31,143 nucleotides of DNA, from NCBI GenBank assembly GCA_034438015.1, contig DAOTTD010000166.1, positions 1 through 31,143 of the forward strand, written 5' to 3'. The translations under genes were made by a program, and so were the position numbers. Of the stretch, positions 24,622 through 31,143 are shown in pieces. The number at the start of each line of letters is the position of its first letter. Within the stretch, counting starts at the first letter, position 1. The notes beneath the pieces are model-generated. The model ran no database searches and had not been told where the DNA came from. It was given only the letters and a program-made list of their open reading frames with translations. Source of the stretch: JACDAE01 sp034438015. GTDB taxonomy: Bacteria > Chloroflexota > Ktedonobacteria > Ktedonobacterales > Ktedonobacteraceae.

Positions 24622-26064
24622 TTACTCTGAAAGAACCGAGTGTAAAGCGGCCTGAGCCGCAAAGTAGCCGCACATGCCGTGCACACCGCCTCCAGGTGGC
24701 GTCGAAGAAGAGCACAGGAAAATGTTCCACGCCGAAGTCGTATATGGCACGGGACGGATCGTGGGACGCGTGAAGAGTTGCCAGAGATCCTGCACACCGC
24801 CGTTGATATCGCCACCGACATAGTTGGCGTCGTAGCGCTCCATATCAGCCGTAGTGGTGGTATGGCGCGCCAGGACGCGATCACGAAAGCCTGGGGCGAA
24901 GCGCTCGATCTGCGCCTCGATGCGTTCGGTCATATCGTACGTCGAACCGTTGGGGACGTGGCAGTATGTCCAGACCGTCTGCTTGCCCGCCGGGGCGCGC
25001 GTCTCGTCGAAGAGGCTCTGCTGGGCCAGTAGCACAAAGGGTCTCTCGGGATGTTCGCCGTGTGTGATCTGGTATTCGGAGGCCACAATCTCCGGCAGCG
25101 TCCCCCCGATGTGCACAGTGCCTGCGCGCAGGCACTGCTCAGCCCGCCAGGGAACGGGACCATCGAGGGCGTAATCGAGCTTGAAGACGCCGGGACCGTA
25201 GCGAAAACGCTCAAGCGCGCGTTTGTAGCCGGTAGAGAGCTGGCTACCAGCGATGCGCAGCAACTGGCGAGGCGTGACATCGAAGAGTAGAGCTTTCGCA
25301 GGCGGCAAGGCAGCGACCGATTTGACCTCCACGCCGGTCACGATCTCGCCACCGAGCGAGCGCAGATGGGCGGCGAGGGCAGCGACGATCTGCTGCGAGC
25401 CACCGCGCGGCAGCGGCCAGCCCACCACATGCCCGATCGTTCCTAGCAGCAGGGCCGAGGCGGAGCTGGTCGCCTGGTCGAGCGACAGCATCGAATGTGC
25501 ACTCATGCCTGTAAAGATGGCGCGCGCACGCTCACCCTTGAAGAACTGTTGCGCCAGACCTTGCGCCGAACGCAAGGCAGTGAGGCCGAAGCGACCGAGT
25601 GCAAAGGGATGGCGGAGCAGAGGAGGCAGGCGCAGCGGTCCCAGGAAAGCCTGCTCAATGAAGGGCCAATCGGCGACAAGAGTGGTCATAAGCCTTTTGT
25701 AGATATCGGCGTCAACATCCAGAGTGGCGCATGTTGCGTCAATAGAACGTTCGAGCAGGACGGCGCTGCCATCGTCGAGGGGATGCGCGAGGGGAAGCGG
25801 CGGCTGAACCCATTCCAGGCCATACTGTGCCAGGGGCAACGTGCGAAAGAAAGGCGAGTTCAGGCCGAGCGGATGGATCGCGGAGCACATATCGTGCACG
25901 AAACCCGGCAATGTCAGTTCAAGCGAGCGGCAGCCGCCACCGATGGTATCTTTCGCCTCGAAAACCAGTACTGAGCGACCGGCTTGCGCCAGCCTGATAG
26001 CCGCCGCCAGGCCATTGGGGCCTGAACCGATCACAATGGCATCATATGCAGAACGTCTAGCCAT
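24622..26064 (-). CDS. FAD/NAD(P)-dependent oxidoreductase, phytoene desaturase-like
   Basis: A 480-residue flavoprotein of the phytoene dehydrogenase-like amine oxidase superfamily (COG1233 type). The N-terminal dinucleotide fold is AIVIGSGPNGLAAAIRLAQAGRSVLVFEAKDTIGGGCRS (residues 9-47, GxGxxG and the Glu that binds ribose), and the C-terminal FAD motif is GGGVHGMCGYFAAQAAL near the end. It starts at ATG 26064 (AAGGA upstream, 11-base gap). No carotenoid genes are adjacent, so a role in carotenoid synthesis is not supported. Such proteins also act on lipids or polyketides. The frame ends just before the pentapeptide gene, suggesting one operon. A palindrome sits in its probable promoter. 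Confidence 0.9.
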   Translation of the reverse strand: MARRSAYDAIVIGSGPNGLAAAIRLAQAGRSVLVFEAKDTIGGGCRSLELTLPGFVHDMCSAIHPLGLNSPFFRTLPLAQYGLEWVQPPLPLAHPLDDGSAVLLERSIDATCATLDVDADIYKRLMTTLVADWPFIEQAFLGPLRLPPLLRHPFALGRFGLTALRSAQGLAQQFFKGERARAIFTGMSAHSMLSLDQATSSASALLLGTIGHVVGWPLPRGGSQQIVAALAAHLRSLGGEIVTGVEVKSVAALPPAKALLFDVTPRQLLRIAGSQLSTGYKRALERFRYGPGVFKLDYALDGPVPWRAEQCLRAGTVHIGGTLPEIVASEYQITHGEHPERPFVLLAQQSLFDETRAPAGKQTVWTYCHVPNGSTYDMTERIEAQIERFAPGFRDRVLARHTTTTADMERYDANYVGGDINGGVQDLWQLFTRPTIRPVPYTTSAWNIFLCSSSTPPGGGVHGMCGYFAAQAALHSVLSE

Positions 26065-26088
26065 ACTATTTTCAAATCCTTACAGTTT

Positions 26089-26117
26089 AGAATAGGATAC
26101 GCCACGGCGTACACGAA
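26089..26117 (-). promoter_or_regulatory. Putative promoter with palindromic operator for the oxidoreductase operon
   Basis: On the minus strand, TTCGTG (weak -35), a 17-base spacer and TATTCT (-10, 26094..26089) precede the gene. The spacer contains a perfect dyad at 26098-26111, TACGCC-AC-GGCGTA, placed where a regulator would block or bend the promoter. It differs from the MerR operator nearby, so a different regulator may bind. Confidence 0.45.
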
Positions 26118-26227
26118 AGCAGACCCGCCCTGGTATAGTGTAAAACGTATGCACATATTGTAGCAGAAACAGGATTATCGAGACGAAAAGCTGAAGTCGC
26201 CAATTTTCTAATTGGGACGAAAAGGGC

Positions 26228-26258
26228 TTGCATTTGACGTTACGTCATACTTTATACT
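26228..26258 (+). promoter_or_regulatory. MerR-type promoter with 19-bp spacer and operator
   Basis: TTGCAT (26228-26233), a 19-base spacer and TATACT (26253-26258). The spacer contains the perfect dyad TGACGTTACGTCA (26235-26247). An overlong 19-base spacer with a palindrome inside it is the signature of promoters activated by MerR proteins through DNA distortion. The MerR gene begins 22 bases downstream, so autoactivation is likely. Confidence 0.85.
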
Positions 26259-26280
26259 GCTAGCAGAAAGGAGGTAGCAC

Positions 26281-27102
26281 TTGGATCAACAGCACTATAC
26301 AACAGGTCAATTTGCACAGAAAGCCTCGGTAACAGCGCGCACCCTGCGCTTTTACGACAAGGTGGGACTACTCTCACCCTCAGAGCACACGGAAGCGGGG
26401 CACCGGCTCTACTCCGACGCGGACCTCTGGAGTTTGCAGCAGGTCCTGGCACTGAAGTTTCTGGGCTTCTCGCTCGAGGAGATCAAAATCTGTCTACAAA
26501 CAGATTCGGAGCGCCTGCAGGAGACACTCGCCACGCAGAAGGCGATGATGCGCGAGAAGCGCAATCAGCTCGATGCAGTGGTTCAGGCCATTGAGCAGGC
26601 CGAAGCAGTGCTACAGAGCAGGCAAGGAGACTGGGAAGCACTGATCCACGTGGTCCAGGTGATGCAGATGGAACAAAACAAAGAATGGGTCAATAAATAC
26701 CTGACCCCCGAGCAGCAACAGAAGATGGCGGAGATCTCTCAGAAGTCGTACAGTCCCGAGGCGGCGCAGAAGCTGGCGGAATGGGGCAAGGGCTGGACTG
26801 AGGCAGACCAGGAGCGCGCGGGCCAGCAGTGGAGCGCCGTTTTCACCGACCTGCGCCGCCTGGTCGCCGAGGGCGCTGATCCCACCGGGCCGGAGGGCCA
26901 GGACCTGGCGCGACGCCAGAGCGAGCTGGTCGGTCAGTTCACGCGCGGCGACGCCGATGTCGAAGCGGGCCTGAAGCAATGGTGGAAGAGCCACGACGAA
27001 CTGGGCGCTGGCGAGCGGCCATTAGCCATGTATAGTTACAGTAAGGAGGAAGAAACATTCCTGCAGAAAGCGCTGGAACGCTACAAGCAGGGTCAGGAGT
27101 AA
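26281..27102 (+). CDS. MerR-family transcriptional regulator with TipAS-type effector domain
   Basis: A 273-residue activator of the TipAL type. The N-terminal winged helix-turn-helix is at about 6-75 (YTTGQFAQKASVTARTLRFYDKVGLLSP, then GHRLYSDADLWSLQQVLALKFLGFS). A long dimerisation coiled coil (80-125) follows, then a TipAS domain (about 145-270) that binds peptide-like drugs in other members. The start is TTG at 26281 with AAAGGAGG 6 bases upstream, a very strong site. The only Cys is in the DNA-binding half (IKICLQ), so the Cys that covalently binds thiopeptides in TipAL is absent. The ligand therefore binds non-covalently or is different. Its own promoter is of the MerR type. Confidence 0.93.
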   Translation: MDQQHYTTGQFAQKASVTARTLRFYDKVGLLSPSEHTEAGHRLYSDADLWSLQQVLALKFLGFSLEEIKICLQTDSERLQETLATQKAMMREKRNQLDAVVQAIEQAEAVLQSRQGDWEALIHVVQVMQMEQNKEWVNKYLTPEQQQKMAEISQKSYSPEAAQKLAEWGKGWTEADQERAGQQWSAVFTDLRRLVAEGADPTGPEGQDLARRQSELVGQFTRGDADVEAGLKQWWKSHDELGAGERPLAMYSYSKEEETFLQKALERYKQGQE

Positions 27103-27105
27103 ACT

Positions 27106-27203
27106 AGTAGGGAAGGGGCTTGCCTCATCCGGCCCGGCAAGCGCGATCAGGCCTGAGAACGGAATATCCGGGGAACAAGATGGAGACGAGCCCCATCCCT
27201 ACT
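27106..27203. repeat. 98-bp element with inverted ends (repeat copy 2)
   Basis: The left end AGTAGGGAAGGGGCTTGCCT and the right end, read on the other strand as AGTAGGGATGGGGCTCGTCT, match as imperfect terminal inverted repeats of about 24 bases. The left end also matches the repeat after pepA at 23638. The centre (27138-27178) is not repetitive. It resembles a small non-autonomous palindromic element. It directly follows the MerR stop and may terminate that gene. Confidence 0.7.
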
Positions 27204-27236
27204 GCATGTATATTCGATTTAGGAACGCAGAGATCG

Positions 27237-28493
27237 CTAGCTGACGTGTTCTCTCTGGCGTCTCTTGTGCGCTATTTGTATCCCTGGGTGCTCAATGAGG
27301 CAATAAAAAATGAAGGAAAATGGAATGATCAAGAGGAGGACACACAACCCTTGTAGACTATACACAGCCATAAAAGACCACCCCTTTATATAAGACTCGA
27401 TCATCCCCCTGAAGAGCAGGAGAAGAGGGAGATGCCAGATATATAAGCTGTACGATATTGTTCCTATCCAACATAACGGTTTCAATTCAAACCACCCTTT
27501 GAGTCCAGCAGGTCCAAACAGCAACGCCGTCACACAGAGTCCAAAACCAAGCGCGTATCCCAACTCTACCATCCAGTTGCCAGAACCAAAAAGTGGGTAC
27601 AGGATGGAGAGAAAGGGGAAGAGGTACCAGGTCATCATAAGGCACAACCAGAGCATACCAGCCCTCCACAACCAGGGACTATACCGTGTAAGGTACAGGC
27701 GTATCGTCTGTCCATCAACGGCATGTTGGGCAAGAACATAACAGGTACTGATGAGCATCCCCACCGCAAAATCTTCAAGATATTTTCCCGAGGTTCCATA
27801 GGCGAGCATCAGGATGATATTCAGCAGCGAGCGAGGTACAAGAAGTGTCTCGGTTGGATGCAGCGTATAATACTGTCCTATAAAGCGTGTACCGACTTCC
27901 CAGGCGATCATCACCAGCAGGCAGCCGATCAGCAACCACCAACGCCGCCGTGACGACGTTCCGCGGTTCACCACCCGGCTGAACCCAAGGGCGAGCAATG
28001 GTAACAGCAGATAAAATTGCCACTCTACAGCCAGTGTCCAGAATGGACCATTGATCTGTTGATAAGTAGCAGGAGTCGAGTCCATAAAAAAGGTTAGAAA
28101 CAGCAGCGTCTCTTTCCAGTGATCGGGCTGGAGATATGCTGGCTGCGTCAAAGCGATGAGTACGAGAAGAGCAACATAATAGCCGGGGAGGATACGTAAT
28201 GCCCGGCGTATATAGAATGTGCGCATCGAGGGCCACGGTTTCTCAAACAGAAGCGCTTGAGCAAACGGCTGAAAGAGCAGAAATCCCGAGAGCACGAAGA
28301 AGAGCGTGACCCCGGACCAGCCAGCCAACCCGATGGCAGTAGCGAACTTTCCGAGAATAGCATTCAGATCATAGTCGCGCGCGAGAAAGTAGTGGATATG
28401 GTACGAAATAACACTCAGGCAGGCAACAGCGCGCACCCCGTCAAGGACTGGAATCGTATTTTTCTGTGTCATACTCTTGAAAGGAGAAATCAA
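27237..28493 (-). CDS. Acyltransferase 3 family membrane protein
   Basis: An integral membrane O-acyltransferase of about 418 residues and 10 helices, the family that acetylates or succinylates cell-surface polysaccharides and lipids. The N-terminus has VLDGVRAVACLSVISYHIHYFLA with the R-x10-H motif of the family. FFVLSGFLLFQPF, YIRRALRILPGYYVAL and GPFWTLAVEWQFYLLLPLL follow, all characteristic. The C-terminus is basic (HKRRQREHVS). The TTG at 28493 has GAGAGG 5 bases upstream; the ATG at 28472 is an alternative without a visible ribosome site. It appears to be a single gene. Acceptor and acyl donor are unknown. Confidence 0.9.
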   Translation of the reverse strand: MISPFKSMTQKNTIPVLDGVRAVACLSVISYHIHYFLARDYDLNAILGKFATAIGLAGWSGVTLFFVLSGFLLFQPFAQALLFEKPWPSMRTFYIRRALRILPGYYVALLVLIALTQPAYLQPDHWKETLLFLTFFMDSTPATYQQINGPFWTLAVEWQFYLLLPLLALGFSRVVNRGTSSRRRWWLLIGCLLVMIAWEVGTRFIGQYYTLHPTETLLVPRSLLNIILMLAYGTSGKYLEDFAVGMLISTCYVLAQHAVDGQTIRLYLTRYSPWLWRAGMLWLCLMMTWYLFPFLSILYPLFGSGNWMVELGYALGFGLCVTALLFGPAGLKGWFELKPLCWIGTISYSLYIWHLPLLLLFRGMIESYIKGWSFMAVYSLQGLCVLLLIIPFSFIFYCLIEHPGIQIAHKRRQREHVS

Positions 28494-28513
28494 TAGGCCC
28501 TCTCTTTATTACT

Positions 28514-28543
28514 ATTCTTCATTTTGGGAGAAGTACATGTCAA
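28514..28543 (-). promoter_or_regulatory. Possible acyltransferase promoter
   Basis: Minus-strand TTGACA (28543..28538), an 18-base spacer and AAGAAT (28519..28514). The -35 is perfect and the -10 fair. RNA would start close to 28507, about 14 bases before the TTG start. Confidence 0.5.
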
Positions 28544-28785
28544 GCGCAACAAAGATTCAGAGAAAGTGTAATATACTCCCAACGTGAGCAGAAAAATACA
28601 TGGTAAAGTGACCCTAAATCGGCTTATAAAGTCATAGTAACTTGTCAAGGAGCAGTTAAAACTACTCCCTGACACCAAATTTGACTCTCTATGAGGGCAT
28701 TTCGCCTGAAAATAGCGAATTTTCATCCGCTTCCTTGTCTGGTACAGATATCGTGCTTCCTAACTTGACAGAATAGGATAAGCTG

Positions 28786-29049
28786 GTGCAAGTCGCCTTG
28801 ACCTACACGGCTCCCATTGTTGTCGCTCTGGCAGCTCAGCAGGCTGGTCGTCCTGATCTTATTCGCCCGCCTAAGTGTGTTCTTGCCCATGTCTGGGAGG
28901 GCTTCGAGTCAGGAATTGAGAAAGAAACATGGCATTGGCTGACTAAACCTCGTGTTGAGGAAGTGCTCTCGTTGATCTTAAATTACAACTCAATCTTAAC
29001 TAGATCATCACCTCTTTGCTCTCCCTCAGTTTTCCCATTTTCTCCATAA
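28786..29049 (+). other. Possible gene remnant of unknown origin
   Basis: A GTG-started frame of 87 residues. The first 60 (beginning VQVALTYTAPIVVALAAQQA and including GFESGIEKETWHWLTKPRVEEVL) look protein-like, while the last 25 do not. There is no ribosome site and an in-frame stop lies 12 bases upstream. It may be an inner fragment of a lost gene such as a mobile element, but I do not recognise the family. Confidence 0.3.
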
Positions 29050-29142
29050 TGTATACGGTTATCTGTATGCCTTTTTTCGATGAATTGGCATATATTCGCA
29101 TTCATTTCGGGATAAAGTTCACTTGCTTATAGGAGAATTTCA

Positions 29143-30612
29143 ATGAGTCACTTGAAGCATGTTAGAGTGATAGCACCTCTAACGGTATTTCTGGTTGTCC
29201 TGACCATCATGACTACTGCTGGTAGTGCCCTGGCACGCGCTAGCTCGGTCACACTGGTCACCGTCTCTAAGGCAGATCCCTACGCGAACTGTTCGATCGC
29301 TGGCCAGCCGGGTACCAATGTCGCCAATGCCGAAGTCGAGCCCTGGGTCTCTGTCAATCCGACCAATGCTAAGAACATAGTGGGGGCCTGGCAGCAAGAC
29401 CGCTGGTCGAACGGTGGTGCGCGCGGCCTGGTCGCCGGTTTCTCATTCGACGGTGGCCAGAGCTGGAGCGAAACCAGCCTGCCCTTCACCCAATGTGTGC
29501 CGGGCGGACTACCCTATCAGCGGGCATCCGACCCCTGGGTATCATTCGGACCGGATGGCATCGCCTATGCGGTCTCCATCTCCTTCGACGGCACCGACAA
29601 AAAGAACGCTGTAGGAGCAGCGACTTCCACTGACGGTGGCCAAACCTGGGGCAACCTACAATCCATCGTCAGCTACACCACCAACGGAGGCCAGTTTAGC
29701 ACCGACAAGGAATCGGTGACCGCCGATCCGATCAAACGCAGGACCGCGTACACAGTTTGGGACACCCTGGTCGCCCCGACCGATAATCCCGACGACAACC
29801 CACACGCCGCTGCTTTCACCGGAGACGCGTTTTTCTCCAAGACCACTAACGGCGGCAAGAGCTGGAGCAGCCCCCAGGTCATGGTCCACACCTCGCAAAA
29901 TACCCAGACAATCGGTAACCAGATTGCGATTGACTCGCGCAATGGGACGCTCTACGACTTCTTCGACTTGATCCTGCACCCCACCGGCAGGCAGTTCAAT
30001 GTCGCCTACGTGAAATCGACCAACGGCGGCAACACCTGGACGCAGCCACAGATCATCTCGGAACTGGGAACGGCCTTCGTGACGGACCCTAACACCGGTT
30101 ATGCGATCCGCACGGGTGACATTATTCCCGAGCCGACGATCGATCCGGCGACTGGGCAACTTTACGTCGTCTGGCAGGATGCACGCTTCACCAGCGGCCA
30201 ATTCGATGAGGTCGCATTGTCCACCTCCACCAACGGGGGTGCAACCTGGAGCAGCCCGATCCAGGTCAACATGAACACGCCGCCGAACCGACCGGGGTTC
30301 ACCCCTTCGATACATGTCGACTCGGCAGGGCACGTCGGCGTCACCTTCTACGACTTCCGCAACCTCACTACCCAAACCACGACGCTGCCGACCGATTACT
30401 GGTTGGTGACGTCGATCGACCATGGCGCGAGCTTCGGCAACGAGGTGCATATCGCTGGCTCCTTCGACATGTTGAAGGCACCCCAGACGACGACTGGCTA
30501 CTTCGTTGGGGATTACGAAGCTCTGACCAATATCGGTGGACTGTTCGAACCGTTCTTCGTCCAGGCATACCCAGGGGATAACCCGACAGACGTGTTCACC
30601 ACGTTTATCTAG
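29143..30612 (+). CDS. Secreted Asp-box (sialidase-like propeller) protein
   Basis: A 489-residue exported protein. A signal peptide spans residues 1 to about 32 (a basic start, then hydrophobic LTVFLVVLTIMTTAGSALA). Six Asp-box motifs (S/T-x-D/N-x-G-x-x-W/F) recur: SFDGGQSW 101, STDGGQTW 162, TTNGGKSW 234, STNGGNTW 292, STNGGATW 362 and SIDHGASF near 423. This gives a six-bladed propeller of the sialidase/BNR fold. The three-Arg site and FRIP motif of true sialidases are not visible, so calling it a sialidase would go too far; many such proteins are exo-enzymes or binding proteins. ATG 29143 follows AGGAG by about 7 bases. G+C at third codon positions looks higher than in the flanks. A terminator-like hairpin follows. 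Confidence 0.85.
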   Translation: MSHLKHVRVIAPLTVFLVVLTIMTTAGSALARASSVTLVTVSKADPYANCSIAGQPGTNVANAEVEPWVSVNPTNAKNIVGAWQQDRWSNGGARGLVAGFSFDGGQSWSETSLPFTQCVPGGLPYQRASDPWVSFGPDGIAYAVSISFDGTDKKNAVGAATSTDGGQTWGNLQSIVSYTTNGGQFSTDKESVTADPIKRRTAYTVWDTLVAPTDNPDDNPHAAAFTGDAFFSKTTNGGKSWSSPQVMVHTSQNTQTIGNQIAIDSRNGTLYDFFDLILHPTGRQFNVAYVKSTNGGNTWTQPQIISELGTAFVTDPNTGYAIRTGDIIPEPTIDPATGQLYVVWQDARFTSGQFDEVALSTSTNGGATWSSPIQVNMNTPPNRPGFTPSIHVDSAGHVGVTFYDFRNLTTQTTTLPTDYWLVTSIDHGASFGNEVHIAGSFDMLKAPQTTTGYFVGDYEALTNIGGLFEPFFVQAYPGDNPTDVFTTFI

Positions 30613-30736
30613 TACAGGCAGGTCTAAATCACTCCATGATAAAGCTGGCATCGCATAGCCTTCCGAGCAGCTTGTTATCGTGGATATGTCTTGACCTCGC
30701 TGTACTAGTCGCAATCTGATTGCTTCGCGTATCACA

Positions 30737-30760
30737 GCCGCGTCCTCGGTAGGGCGCGGC
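30737..30760 (+). terminator. Terminator of the Asp-box gene
   Basis: GCCGCGTCCT (30737-30746), loop CGGT and AGGGCGCGGC (30751-30760) form a 10-bp stem with one G-U pair, followed by CTCTTTC. It lies 125 bases past the stop. Confidence 0.6.
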
Positions 30761-30812
30761 CTCTTTCAGAGCAGATAAGAGAGGGCATGTCAGCCTTGCG
30801 TATTGGTAAATA

Positions 30813-30851
30813 AGGTGACAAGTGAGCAGGTTTTGAGGTGACGAGTGAGCA
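30813..30851. repeat. 16-base direct repeat, 23-base period
   Basis: AGGTGACAAGTGAGCA at 30813-30828 and AGGTGACGAGTGAGCA at 30836-30851 differ by one base. A partial third copy (GCGTGAGCAA) lies near 30863. Such clustered repeats are typical of transposase-binding ends of some insertion sequences, but no transposase is next to them. Confidence 0.6.
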
Positions 30852-31025
30852 ATCGGTGCGAAGCGTGAGCAACACAACCATGAACCAATTGAGAAGTCGC
30901 TCCACATCTAGCTTCATCCATCACTACCTTGTAAGTTGTCAGACACTAAGTGTGATTGTTCTGTTCCACTGCTCGCTACTCCTGCGCTGTGTTCATGTAC
31001 AAACCCGGAAAGCCTAACTGAATGC

Positions 31026-31143
31026 TTACCTTACGTCCGCGACCCGCGCCGGTGCCGGAACATGACTATGCGCCCGCCGTAACCCCCACCAACCTAGTGC
31101 CGTCGCGGCGACGAGCAACACGACAGGGCTGAAGGAGCTGAAG
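31026..31143 (-). CDS. C-terminus of a membrane protein, cut by the right edge
   Basis: A minus-strand frame enters from the right edge and stops at 31028..31026. It encodes 38 residues with a hydrophobic helix (SPVVLLVAATALGWWGLRRA) followed by a polar, Pro/Ala/His tail. This is the look of the last helix of a multi-pass membrane protein, for example a transporter. The family cannot be named from this fragment, and the frame could also be chance. Confidence 0.45.
   Translation of the reverse strand, partial: FSSFSPVVLLVAATALGWWGLRRAHSHVPAPARVADVR

Larger units (their letters stand above)
28494..29142. other. Intergenic region between acyltransferase and Asp-box protein genes
   Basis: This 649-base stretch holds the acyltransferase promoter and a possible gene remnant, listed separately. 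Two small stems are visible: GGAGCAGTT/AACTACTCC (one mismatch) near 28650-28670 and GAAAAT/ATTTTC near 28708-28726. AT-rich near 29050-29140, probably the promoter of the following gene, although no good -35/-10 pair was found. Confidence 0.45.
30613..31025. other. Non-coding stretch after the Asp-box gene
   Basis: No coding sequence is supported. It holds a terminator and a short direct repeat, listed separately. The rest shows no recognisable feature. Confidence 0.45.

Noticed and set aside
24603..24884. N-terminal extension of the pentapeptide protein
   Set aside because: It overlaps the oxidoreductase gene in another frame and has no family-like sequence; the ATG at 24602 has a ribosome site.
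24622..26064. Assigning the oxidoreductase to carotenoid synthesis
   Set aside because: No phytoene synthase, cyclase or prenyltransferase gene is in the window; only the superfamily is supported.
29656..30735. Minus-strand frame of 359 residues opposite the Asp-box gene
   Set aside because: Antisense shadow caused by the high G+C codon use of the real gene; no family features.

Overview
The window looks like chromosomal DNA of a soil-type Chloroflexota bacterium, most likely a member of the Ktedonobacterales. This is inference. It rests on the mixed set of paralogous ECF sigma / zinc-finger anti-sigma pairs with large outer domains, a two-membrane-segment pentapeptide-repeat protein of a type I associate with Ktedonobacter-like and cyanobacterial genomes, a G+C content that looks moderate by eye, frequent TTG/GTG starts, and many acyl-CoA, FAD and histidine-kinase genes. 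No rRNA, tRNA, CRISPR array, phage gene or intact insertion sequence was seen.

Layout. 1-1.4 kb is decaying DNA: a ScyD/ScyE-like secreted protein gene with two frameshifts (minus strand) and a LysE/RhtB exporter reduced to its two ends (plus). 1.4-3.7 kb (minus) holds a 73-residue membrane peptide, a PaaG-like enoyl-CoA isomerase/hydratase and the DNA polymerase III delta-prime subunit. 4.1-6.7 kb (plus) is ECF sigma factor 1 with its overlapping membrane anti-sigma factor; the sigma gene contains a long perfect inverted repeat. 6.8-9.6 kb has divergent acyl-CoA dehydrogenase and MFS transporter genes.

9.7-15.7 kb (all minus) is a methionine-cycle and salvage block: mtnA, an HD-domain hydrolase and a PfkB sugar/nucleoside kinase in a tight operon, then ahcY, then metK under its own promoter and a clear SAM-I riboswitch with terminator. 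SAM made by MetK is used in methylation, AhcY splits the resulting S-adenosylhomocysteine, and MtnA handles the methylthioribose phosphate made from the other SAM by-product. The PfkB and HD proteins are unassigned partners of this chemistry.

16.1-18.5 kb (plus) is a second ECF sigma / anti-sigma pair of the same design. 18.6-21.9 kb (plus) is a hybrid-looking signalling unit: a structured leader RNA, a membrane histidine kinase with a GAF-like domain, and a single-domain response regulator. A three-way-junction palindrome and the M17 leucyl aminopeptidase gene follow. 23.7-26.1 kb (minus) is an FAD oxidoreductase plus pentapeptide protein operon. Divergent from it is a TipAL-type MerR regulator with a textbook 19-bp-spacer MerR promoter. 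27.2-28.5 kb (minus) is an acyltransferase-3 membrane protein, and 29.1-30.6 kb (plus) is a secreted Asp-box (sialidase-fold) protein. The right end holds small repeats and the C-terminus of a minus-strand membrane protein.

The most unusual items are the 22-bp inverted repeat inside the sigma gene, the mtnA-HD-PfkB module, the kinase leader RNA, the three-way-junction element and a dispersed palindromic repeat seen at two loci.
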